Origin: Adineta ricciae
Taxonomy: Eukaryota > Rotifera > Eurotatoria > Adinetida > Adinetidae
Assembly: GCA_905250025.1 (NCBI GenBank)
Contig: CAJNOJ010000046.1
Span: 186,001 to 250,000 of the forward strand
Length of the DNA: 64,000 nt
Reading direction: 5' to 3'
Below the pieces are notes generated by a model that was not told the DNA's origin, did not search any database, and saw only the letters and a list, made by a program, of their open reading frames with translations. Made by a program: the position numbers and the translations under genes. Positions 9,875-20,355 of this stretch are shown here, piece by piece; positions within the stretch are counted from its first letter, which is position 1; each line of letters opens with the position of its first letter.

Positions 9875-12470
9875 ATGTATCACCATCTTCTCTTTCATTT
9901 CATCCAACAATTTTCCTTGCTCCAACAGTATCTCATTATTTTATCATTGTCTTTCATTATCCTCCTAGTCTTTCGTTACTGGTGGTGTATTTTCCTCTTA
10001 CCTCTGAGCACAATTTGCGCCAGTTTTGCTATTAAACATCTGCGACAATCAGGCCGACGACCGTTCAAAATATCAGGTTACATCTACAATCTTCTTTTCA
10101 AAGCAAACCAAAATGCCGATCATTCATCTCAAGGCTATGAAATTTCGATACAGAAAGAATGCGATACTTACATTCGAACAATCGTTGCTCGATACATATG
10201 CGTTTGGTATTACCCATTAGTATCCACCGATCAAGAATTTCCCGAAGATTTAATGATTTTATTTAATATAATACTGAATCGACTGAATGATCGTTTGAAA
10301 TCGTTAAATTCTTATGATTTAACTCGTCTGTTAGTCAACTTAGAACAAAAACATCTCGAACAGTATTTACACGCACTTGATTCATATGAAAAACAACGAA
10401 AGCATAATCCAAGCAGCAGATCAATTGTCGAAGAGTATTCTCATTTGATTGGTTTTCATCGATCAATGATTAACAATGACACTCATGCGTATTTAAAAGC
10501 TCTAGTCGAATTATTTCTAACAGATTTAGTACCTGAATCGTTTCATATGTATTCAGGTAGTCATACTGGTCGAGAATTTCTCACACAACTTGTGGTTCAT
10601 TGTGTATTTTTACCTTTGTTGAATGAATTTTCTAATCCGCAAATGCTCTACTATCTGATTGTTCGTTTATTCGAAACTGAAGAGTCAAAGTTGAATGAGA
10701 AAACCGATGAACATACATTTTCCGTCCAAACAAATCCAACATCCGGTCAACATGACGAGATTCAACCAGCAGTCTCAAAAGAAAATCTCGACGAACATGT
10801 AAATCTAAATGACGAGCGTCGAATGTCACGTTTAGAACGTATTATTTATTCAGTAACAATCATTTCGTGTGACATAGCATACAATGCACGAACCGGTGGT
10901 GCCTATACTGTTTATATAATGCAAGTAAGGGTGTAGCCAAAGGCAATACTGGAGAAGAATTGTTCGTTTTAGTGTGAAACGAAATCACCATTTGCATCAG
11001 ATACGATTCATCGGTATGTTATTCGACGGCGTTTTCGAGAATTTATGAATTTACACAAACGCTTGCATCAAAATTTGCTCACTAGTCGATATTGGCATGG
11101 TAAAACCTGACTTCTTTCAAAGAAAACGTGGATATTAGTTTCTTGATTAATAGATATGAACGAAGTCTTCCAAAATTTGCCTCTTCCAATTGATAATATG
11201 AATGTCGAAGTCATTCGTCGACGAAAAGACATCCTTGAACAATACATTCAGGTACGTCTAATGTACCTTTCAGGTACTTTCATGAACAAGTTTTCGTTTA
11301 GAAACTAATTTCCAATGAAGTTCTTAATTGTTCGCATGATGTTTTGGAGTTTTTTGCTTATAATTCCGATTCTAATGTACAATTTGAACCGTTGCCACCA
11401 AGTAAACTACCAGTACCACGTGTAGATAAGGTTCTTCTCCGAACTCTCTCTGATGTTGGAACTAAATTGAATAATTTATTACCGACAAAGCGCGAATTAA
11501 CTCCGGTTCGTGAAACTTTCCAATTAAATATTTCAACAACGTACGAAGATGTATAGTGAAACCAAACACTTCATTTTAAAACGATTTTCGTATATAATTT
11601 GTCTTTCAGACATCTCCTATTATGGAACAAATGAAATTCTTCATTCAACAATCATCATTACGATACTCATCGTATTCATTATCATTAAATTCCATTGATT
11701 CTGTGTTTTTACAATCGCTATTAACACGACCATCGATTGTCACATCACAACGAAAAGCAAAATCACGTAAGATATAGAGAAAGTTGCTTGTTTGAGAAGA
11801 ATTCGTTTCGATTAGATTCAAATATTCCATTAACTGACGCAATTTTGAAATTAATTCACACATGTTTGCATTCTCGAGATGATATTATCAGTTACGAATC
11901 TACACACCAAATTTTTCGAACGCTATTTGGCCATTTCACGGAAGAGTTAGTAGCTATTCATCGGAAACTTTGAACTGAATAGTTATTCTTTAGATTCTTC
12001 AAAGATTATATCGATAAGCTCTTGTCTCAAGAGAAAATCCTTGAATATCTTTATGATATTCGTACTAAAGTCCTTTGGCCGGATGAGAGTAAACCAATTG
12101 CTCCAATGAAAGACATAAAAAACCGTGCATTTACAGCGTTGATGAAGAAAATTCCAAGTAAAATCCTGTAAATATCTTCAAATTGATTTGATTACCTTCG
12201 TTTTTATTTCAAGATTGGCTTCAATATATTGTCGGCATCGAAAATACTCGTCGAATTATCAAAAATTTCCTTGATTCTCTGAATTATACAGAACTCAATC
12301 GGTTCGTCTTTTCCTTTGCGAATGAAATAAACAGCGTTTCTCATATTCATACTTTTAGCCATCTGATTTGTAATTTATTCGATTTGCTACTCGAACAACT
12401 GATACCTCACATCGCCACGAAAGATTTCCTAACCAAATACGTTCATTTACATGCAGGTGTTCGATCATGA
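9875..12470 (+). CDS. SNX19: sorting nexin with PXA, PX and nexin-C domains (SNX19-like)
   Basis: Nine exons (9875-10924, 10973-11099, 11154-11251, 11302-11550, 11610-11766, 11816-11945, 11994-12157, 12214-12301, 12359-12470) encode 724 residues. The N-terminus has a hydrophobic hairpin (about residues 20-55), then a PXA domain (about 75-270), a PX domain (basic patch VIRRRFREFMNLHKRL, then LPLPIDNM and IRRRKDILEQYIQ) and a nexin-C domain at the C-terminus (IPNWLQYIVGIENTRR). Of the PXA family, SNX13, SNX14 and SNX25 carry an RGS domain. None fits between PXA and PX here, so SNX19 is the best match. The family tethers ER membrane to endolysosomes through phosphoinositide binding. No key module is missing. 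Confidence 0.85.
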
Positions 12471-13017
12471 TGATACTAATCTCGAAATCGTACTAGTCGT
12501 TAGCTGTAATTGTCTTCGTAATTTCATAGGAAAATGTGTGATTAATGTATCTATTGGTATATTCATATGATTGATTGTTTTTGTTGATAAAAAAAATAAA
12601 ATTAATTTTGACAGAAGAAAGATTCAAATCTTGACGTGAATTAAACATCGGCCAGGTGAGCAGACGCAGCATGCATACGACAGGATACTGTCTTCGGAAA
12701 TCTGTCATCGCTAAGTATGTTTTTTTCGAGCAATCAGTTTAGCAAACCTTGGTTTAACGACATACAAGGGTAAACTAATGCGTATATTTTTCTTTGTGTG
12801 CATACGCATTACTGATCTGTTATTTCTATCTATTAAAACAAAAGCTTACCTCAAGACACTGATTTATAGTCACATATGTATTCATGAATGTCGCATTTTA
12901 TCGTATAAGTTAATTCTGATTCTTTGATATACGTTTGTAAAGAGTGATTAATTCTGATTATCGCTTATATAACATACATCGATATTTTCATTCTAGTTTC
13001 ACTATAAAAGTTCTCCC
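12471..13017. other. intergenic, promoter/5' region of the histidine phosphatase gene
   Basis: No coding exon was found. An acceptor (TTCTAG, ending 12996) lies 21 bases before the next ATG, and a donor-like GTATGT lies at 12716-12721. Together they suggest a 5' untranslated intron of about 280 bp, or a spliced-leader acceptor. Confidence 0.4.
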
Positions 13018-14766
13018 ATGGCACATCGTCATCATCATCAACAGCAGCAGCTTAATAGTAATTCTAATGGTCGTCGACTGTCGATGTTAGGCACGATGGA
13101 AAATAATCCGATTGGTGATGAAGAATATGATTATGAATATGATTTGATGAAATTGCTCGAGCAAGAACGACATTTTATGATTAATCAAGTGTGAATCTTC
13201 TATTTTCGTATTTTAGTTTCTTTTTGTATATAGTTCTTCTTTTTAGCAGCAAGCATCTCGAGAAAATGGCACGACTCGATCGCAACAAACTCAGTACATT
13301 ACACCGCTTGAACATATCTACACGAATATTCAACAGTCACAAGGTACACCACAAGTCAGTCGACGTGTACTACCTAAGGTAAATACAACTACACCTGGTC
13401 GATTGTCCTCAGTGAAACCACTTCGAATTATTATTATTCGCCATGGTGAACGAGCTGATGCTGTTCTAGGATCTGAATGGTCAAAGAAGAGTTTCGATCG
13501 TCATGGACACTACATACGATTTAGTGAACATCTCCCAGATGCGTATGTCTTCTTTTGAAAATCTATTTGCCCTTAGTTATACGTTCCTACAGATTACCAG
13601 CTCGATCGTACTTGCACCATTATGTTATTGATGTACCTTTAACAAACCGTGGTCGTTTACATGCTTACCGAACAGGTAAAACTTTACTAGCAAATGGATA
13701 TGCAGCTGATCTGTGTTACACAAGTCCATCGTTGCGATGCGTACAAAGTGCCGATAAGATTTTATCGGGTATGGGGAGAAAACATATTGCGATGCAATTA
13801 GTAAGTAATATTTTAAAAACTTGTCAATGTTGTTTGATTGAATCATGGTCGATATAGGAACCAGGCTTATTTGAATGTTATCTCAATGATTTCAAAAGAA
13901 CATTGTGTTTCATGACAAAAGATGAACTATCAGCAAATGGTTACAACATTGACAGACGTTACAAGGCTCATATGCCATTCATGCGACCATATGATAGTCA
14001 AGCTGATTATTATGAGCGGTGTCATATGATTATGGATATTATTATCAAACGACACGAAGCAACCGGCGGAACTATCTTGATCGTAGCTCGTTAGTTCGTT
14101 ATATCTATATAATTCCTTTATTGAGTACAATCTTCATTGTAGATGCACCAAGTCTCGAAGGATTGACACGACACTTTGCCGGTGGAAAATTTCTTCCAGG
14201 TTTGTTTTTCTTTTTCATTGATCATCAGTTTTGAAATTTATTGATGGGTCGGACACGTTTTCATATCTTAACTCATATTCTTTATTTTCATAGAGAAACT
14301 ATTTGACATTGCTCGTCGGGTACCATTTCTTGCTATGACTATATTGGAAAGAAATGGTATCGATAGTCCATGGCTTTTTCGTACCAAACCGTTAGATACA
14401 GACGAAGCGGAAGTCATGAGAAAAGGTGAATACGAAATGTCTCTGCCAGCGTCAGTATTACCTACCACCAACCATAAACAAAATATTGGTTACCAAGGAT
14501 CAGAGTCATCACAACCTTTCAATTCACAACAATATTTATCACAAATTCAAGGAGCTCCTTTATACCACCATCATCACCACCACCACCACCAACAACAACA
14601 GCAGCAACAGCAACAACAACAACAACGTTTTCAACAAATCGAGAATGGTCGGCATCCGTCAGCTAATGATGTCCTCCAAGCTGATCTAAAAAAAGTTCTG
14701 AAAAGTTCGACTGTTCCTAATTTATCAACGAATAATTCGTTCGATAATATGTTCCGTGTTATTTAA
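13018..14766 (+). CDS. 2H/histidine phosphatase-superfamily protein, UBASH3/Sts (TULA) phosphatase-like
   Basis: Six exons (13018-13188, 13247-13542, 13593-13800, 13858-14089, 14143-14199, 14294-14766) encode 478 residues. The catalytic RHGER motif follows IIII at about residue 115. The second arginine region (TSPSLRCVQSAD) and the late catalytic histidine (LIVAHAPSLEG, its codon split by intron 4) are present, so the enzyme looks active. This arrangement matches the C-terminal phosphatase of UBASH3A/B, which dephosphorylates tyrosine kinases, and of insect ecdysteroid-phosphate phosphatase. The UBA, 2H esterase and SH3 modules of the vertebrate proteins are absent; a Gln/Tyr-rich disordered segment replaces them. 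The C-terminus carries an eight-His, twelve-Gln run. A poly(A) signal candidate is at 14822. Confidence 0.82.
14566..14625 (+). repeat. CAN triplet tract encoding His8-Gln12
   Basis: Twenty consecutive CAN codons: eight CAC/CAT, then twelve CAA/CAG. The tract is likely length-variable. Mixed third positions indicate it is not a pure, unstable microsatellite. Confidence 0.9.
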
Positions 14767-14889
14767 TCGATTGCATCTGCCAATTTCGTATGTCCGTTTT
14801 TCTGTACTGAAATTTCACAACAATAAATTGTTGAGCGCTCGATCTGTTCGAAAACAAATTCATTTTTCTTTGTCTATATATAATTTATA

Positions 14890-16399
14890 ATGAATTGGAG
14901 AATCCGAATGAGCATCATTCCATCATCGTTTAAACGCAAACAACATTCGAAACGTATATCACTCCCAACCTATCTATGCCTAAGGACAAATTCAAAAATC
15001 CAGTACCAAGTGACCAGTGAGATTCCAGCTGTTCGAAATGTGAAACTGAATAAACAAACGATGATTGTTCGTCGTCAAGATTCGAATTCTAACCAGTCTC
15101 TTTCGCTACAAACGGAATCAGCAAGCAAATTTGAAGAAATACAAAACAACTCACAACAAGCAGTAAATCTTGTTCTTGTTTGTGGTCAAAATGTATGTGG
15201 CCAACTCGGTCTATCTACCAATATTATCGAACGACGTAAACCACAGCATTTGAAAATTGCCAGTGAATCAAAGTCTGACGAACAAATTCAGTACATATGT
15301 GCAGGTGCTATGCATTCGTGTGTTCTGACTCGTTCGGGTCATGTTTACACATGGGGTTGTAACGATGACGGAGCCTTAGGTCGAATAACGAATGATATCG
15401 ATGATGAATACGCACCTGCATTATGTGTGATGCCTGAACAGATAGAAAGTCTTCATGCCGGTGATTCATTTACCGTTGCTATCAGTAAATCTCGTCGTGC
15501 GTATATTAGTGGTTGTTTTCGAAGTAGCGAAGGCATTCTCGGCTTGTTTGAATATAAACAAATAGCTGAACAACCTGTTGTTGTACCGGTCAATCAGCCA
15601 ATTACACAAGTGGCATGTGGTGCTGATTTTTGCTTGTTGTTAACAGAAACTGGTAACCTTCGCTGTCTTTTTCTATTAAGAAAAGAATTTCAAAGAAAAT
15701 TATTGTTTGTCTTTTGAACTAGGCGATCTTTACTCTTTTGGAAATAATGAAACTGGTCAATTGGGTCGTCACAGCGATTCAAGTCTTCGCTCGATTTATG
15801 CTACATGGCTACAACCTTTACCAATCTCTTATTTCCAAGGTCATCATATACTAAAAATATGGGCAGGTGGCCATGGTTTCTTTGTGCTAACACAAGCGTC
15901 GACTCGTCGATTGTTCTCTTGCGGTGCCAATAGTTTTAGTCAATTAGGTCATTCAGTTAAACAACCCATACATTGCCCACTCGAAGTCACAGATTTTCTT
16001 TCAACAGACAAAATCGTCAAAATAGCTTGCGGCCTTCAACATACACTCATACTTGATTGCATGGGAAATGTGTATGGTCTTGGAAGAAGCGACGATGGTC
16101 GTTTAGGTAGTGACCAAACTCATGACGTGACTAGTCCGAAACAAATAGATCAACTGACCAATATTGTTGATATTGCTGCCGGTGGCAGTGTTTCGTATGC
16201 AATTAACAATTGCGGACAAATCTATTCGTTCGGTATGGGAAACACATGTCAGACAGGACATGGAAATGCTGATATTTTCATTCCTACTCAAGTCAATGGT
16301 AAACAATTAGAAAACCGGTTGATTCAACAAATATCCGTTGGAGCTCAACATACTCTTTTCCTAGTTAAAGAAAAGCAACTGTCGAGATCAAATATATGA
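14890..16399 (+). CDS. RCC1-repeat (RLD beta-propeller) protein
   Basis: Two exons (14890-15652, 15723-16399; the 70 bp intron interrupts a repeat) encode 479 residues. From about residue 95 the sequence holds repeated RCC1 blades, each with a version of G-x-N-xx-G-Q-L-G: VCGQNVCGQLG, TWGCNDDGALG, SFGNNETGQLG, SCGANSFSQLG, GLGRSDDGRLG, SFGMGNTCQTG. Seven blades would close a propeller. The first 90 residues are basic and serine/glutamine-rich with no domain. No BTB, HECT or FYVE module is attached, so this is a stand-alone RLD protein. RLDs act as guanine-nucleotide exchange factors or protein scaffolds; which applies cannot be told. The stop codon overlaps a TGACGTCA element. Confidence 0.85.
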
Positions 16400-16411
16400 C
16401 GTCATGATTGG
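16397..16411. promoter_or_regulatory. CRE palindrome plus inverted CCAAT box
   Basis: TGACGTCA at 16397-16404 is followed two bases later by ATTGG (16407-16411). The CRE includes the stop codon of the RCC1-repeat gene. It lies about 510 bp upstream of the TM9SF2-like start and may be part of that promoter. Binding is not shown. Confidence 0.35.
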
Positions 16412-16918
16412 TTATTTCAAAAGACATATCACATCAAACTATATTGATTCTCTGTATCTTTCATGATTGGTCTAACAATCTTCTATTTGTTTAAATTAAA
16501 ATGAAATGCCATTAGCTTTGAAAAAAACGCTCTGCCTGAATAATTTCTTCTTTTTCTCAAGTATATTCTCTTTTTTAACTTCTTATTCAATGTAAAACAA
16601 CGTCGGAAATTTTCTTTTCTCTATTGCTTTCTAAATAATCGGCCGACTGCCATCATAACACTCCAGTAACAAATAGGACACACGTCGTGCACATATTGTT
16701 TCAGATACTGTTACAAGCAATAGTGCGTTTATTTAGTTTCATAAACACATTTTTCTTCTCCTTTTCTTTTGCTGTGTCCTTTGTCGTCTGTGTTACAACA
16801 AAGCGTATAGCAATTGAAAAAAAAAAGAAACTTCTATTTGATTTGCGCTGAATTCTACTTCTACCGATATAACAAACATAAAATATTCCGGAAGACTCTT
16901 CATTTTGTAGCTATAAGC
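16412..16918. other. intergenic, promoter region of TM9SF2-like gene
   Basis: No exon was recognised. An acceptor (TTGTAG, ending 16910) lies eight bases before the ATG, which suggests a 5' untranslated intron or a spliced-leader site. Confidence 0.4.
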
Positions 16919-19725
16919 ATGCCATTGATCGTCAACTCAGCGAACCGCTTCGTCTTTGTTCTCATCGCGTTTTTTGCATTCAACAGCGCTTTTTATCTGC
17001 CTGGCTTAGCACCAAATGTATATTGTCGACAGTCTGTTGCAGATTCGAAATGCAAAGTCAGTGGGATGGAAACGAGATGCTCTTCATATTCTTCTGGTCT
17101 TTATTTAGACACGAGTGGATGTGTTCGTTAATCGGTTGGATTCAGTCGAGTCAATTCTTCCCTATGAATATTCTTAGTTAGTTGCATCAGCTTTTCTGTC
17201 GAAGATGTCGAGCTGTCCTTTTGTTTTCGTATTAGTTTTGATTTTTGTACGGTTGATGATGAACCCTCACCTGTTGAAAATCTTGGTCAAGTGCTATTCG
17301 GTGAACGAATTCGGCCATCACCTTACAAGGTTTGTTCGATCTCCTTTGCAACTTCAACGAATTGCTTCTTTTTAGTTTGATTTCCTTAAACCCATTGAAT
17401 GTAAACTGGCGTGTAAAAAGAAATATTCCACTAATGATGAGCAATCACAAAAGCTGCTCAAACGTTTAATGAAAGGAATGACTTTGAATTATCAACAACA
17501 TTGGATTGTCGATAATATGCCGGTGACATTATGTTATAAAAATGCAGAGGAGAAAGAATTCTGCTCACGAGGATTTCCTATTGGCTGTTATGTAACGAAA
17601 AGAGGACAATCGAAAGAATCGTGTAGTATTCGTGATGGGAAAAATGATACCTTTTACGTATTCAATCATTTGGATTTTGAAATCAGTTATCATAGTGGAC
17701 AAGGTATAAAACTCGTTTATAAAAATGAATGAAGAGACAGAGAAGGCTTTTTTCATAGGTGAATCGTGGGGTACGACATTCGGAGATGAAGGTGGTCGAA
17801 TCATTGCAGCGAAAGTTCAAGTTAGCAGGTTAGTTGAAGAATACTATGAAGATATTTCCATACTGATCTTTAGTTTGAATTCTGATACTTGTACACGTGG
17901 CATTGACCCAGTTATATTCCAATCGACAACTACGAACATCGAAATTCCGTATACATACAGTGTGAAATTCAAGAGAAATAATGATATACGTTGGGCTAGT
18001 CGATGGGATTATATTCTTAAATCATTACCACAAACACGCATTCAATGGTTTTCGATTTTTAATTCACTTGTGATTGTTCTATTTCTGTCGGGAATGGTGG
18101 CAATGATTCTTCTACGTACGTTATTTAAGGATATCGCACGCTATAATCAAATGATAGAAACTATCAATGAAGTAAAATCGAATTCATTATAAATAGTGGT
18201 CCTATATTCTTTGCTTTAGGATGATGCTCAAGAAGAATTCGGCTGGAAATTGTAAATCTCACGTTGACTCTTAGTGATTACAATGAAATCATACTTTGTT
18301 TACTGTTTTAGAGTTCATGGGGATATTTTTCGATCACCACCGCATGGATTACTCTTAGCAGTTCTTATTGGTAATGGTATGCAAATTGCTATTATGTCCT
18401 TGATAACCTTAGGTAGATTCTTTGTGATAGTGAAAAATTTTTGTTCCCTATAGGACCTGTTTAGTTTTCGCCTGCCTTGGATTTCTTTCTCCGGCACGGC
18501 GTGGTGCATTGATGACTTGTAAGTAAATCTTCCCGAATGACTGCTTTAAAATCGCCCGTTATATATTTGTATAGGTGCAATTGTCTGCTATGTTCTTTTG
18601 GGCACACCAGCTGGTTACACGTCAGCTCGATTATATAGATGTAAATGTTTAATAGTCTTTTAAGTACAAAATCAAGGAATTTTCGTGTTTTTAGTATTCG
18701 GCGGAGAGAACCGAAAGAAGAATGTCGTTATGACAGCAGTGGCATGTCCTGGGTAATCAAGAATTACTCGATGGAAATAGAAGTCTATGTTTAAGTTTAC
18801 TTTAGTGTTATTTTTGGAATATTCTTTGTTTTAAATCTTGTCCTCTGGGCGAATGGCAGCTCGGCAGCGATTCCATTCACGACATTTCTTGCACTGTTAG
18901 CTCTTTGGTTCTGTGTATCAACTCCATTAGTATTTTTCGGAGCTTTTCTCGGTTTTCGAAGTCCAGTAAAATAATTCTAAATCAATCAATTCAATCTCCT
19001 TGTATTTCACTTATTTAGACATTGAGACATCCCATTAGAACAAATCAAATACCTCGACAAATACCTGAACAAACGTTATACACAAAACCTTTAACAGGTA
19101 AATCTCATTTCATTGTTGAAAATCAATCATAATTTGAATGTGATTAGGTATTCTCATGGGTGGTGTACTTCCATTTGGCTGTATTTTCATCCAATTATTT
19201 TTCATTCTGAACAGTATCTGGTACATCTTGTACGACAGTTGAATACATAGCATCATTTGATTTGATTTAGGGCTCATCAATACTATTATTTCTTTGGCTT
19301 TTTACTTGTCGTTTATATCATCATGATTTTAACATGTTCAGAAACAACTATTCTTCTCTGTTATTTTCATTTATGTGCCGAAGTAATTCGATTCATCATA
19401 CGAAATCTCTGGGCTATCATGTCGTTTTAGGATTATAATTGGTGGTGGCGTTCGTTTTTTACATCGGGTTTCACGGCTGTCTATTTTTTTCTCTATTCAA
19501 TTTACTATTTCACGACTAAATTAGAAATATCCGAAGGTACATCAACGTTTCTTTATTTTGGGTATACACTCATGTTAACATTTATTATGTTCTTATTTAC
19601 TGGTAAGCTTAACGAAATTACTTCCAAAGACAAATACCGTTTTCTTTGCATTCGAAGGTACGATCGGTTTCCTCGCTTGCTTCTGGTTTGTTCGTACGAT
19701 TTACTCTGTAATCAGAGTAGATTAA
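16919..19725 (+). CDS. TM9SF2: transmembrane 9 superfamily protein (nonaspanin), TM9SF2-like
   Basis: Seventeen exons, the smallest 32 bp, encode 656 residues: 16919-17056, 17109-17176, 17236-17329, 17376-17703, 17759-17828, 17874-18171, 18220-18251, 18312-18412, 18465-18518, 18575-18640, 18695-18752, 18806-18965, 19019-19097, 19148-19220, 19271-19382, 19431-19602 and 19658-19725. A signal peptide is followed by FYLPGLAP, a cysteine-containing lumenal domain to about residue 300, and nine membrane segments with the family motifs WANGSSAAIPF, RTNQIPRQIPEQ and AEDYNWWWRSF. The C-terminus FWFVRTIYSVIRVD matches the TM9SF2 ending. Family members reside in Golgi and endosomes and help sort glycine-rich transmembrane proteins. 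The retention signal normally reads K-x-D but is R-V-D here. A poly(A) signal candidate lies near 20046. Confidence 0.93.
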
Positions 19726-20355
19726 ACTAGAAAATTATGTACAATCGTTTATTTATTATTCTTTTCTTCGTTCGATCAAAATTCATCAGTATTCTTCGCC
19801 AGTCCTTCTTTGCGTTCTACTTAAATATAACGTTGATTTTTTATTGCCTTCACTTTCTATTATCGACCGACGGGTACATATCGAACATGCTCTGCACAAA
19901 CGGTCGATAAACTGAGCACTCTCTTACAATATTAATATACATGTCTCTTTTTCGTTTTATGTCTTTCGTTGTTGTCATTTTTTGTGTGATTTCACCTTAA
20001 GCGTATGATTTCTCAGCCTTAAATCTTTCAATAGTTATGATAAAAATAAACAAATGAATGAAATGTGAAGTATCGAAGAACTGATTCGCACCTCAGCAAA
20101 CAAGCGAAGAGAAGAGAATGTGCAATTAAAAAGAAAAAAACTAGTCAAGCATACAACTACAATTTATCAACGGTTGTTTTTTATCTCGAATATAAATAGA
20201 TTTCGTTTTTTTTCTCGTTCTCCAGCTCGACAAAAAGACCTAATTTATATACTAACACTTTTACGCATTTTTGCCTATATCGACATATTTATATGCATGC
20301 GAGCGAGTACAATAGTCAACATTTTGTTACGTAAAGCATTCCAATTTTAGATTTC
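19726..20355. other. intergenic, 3' end of TM9SF2-like and promoter of TBC1D24-like
   Basis: No gene seen. An acceptor (TTTTAG, ending 20350) lies five bases before the next ATG. A 76-codon frame at 20120-20350 ends at that acceptor and has no family features. Confidence 0.4.
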
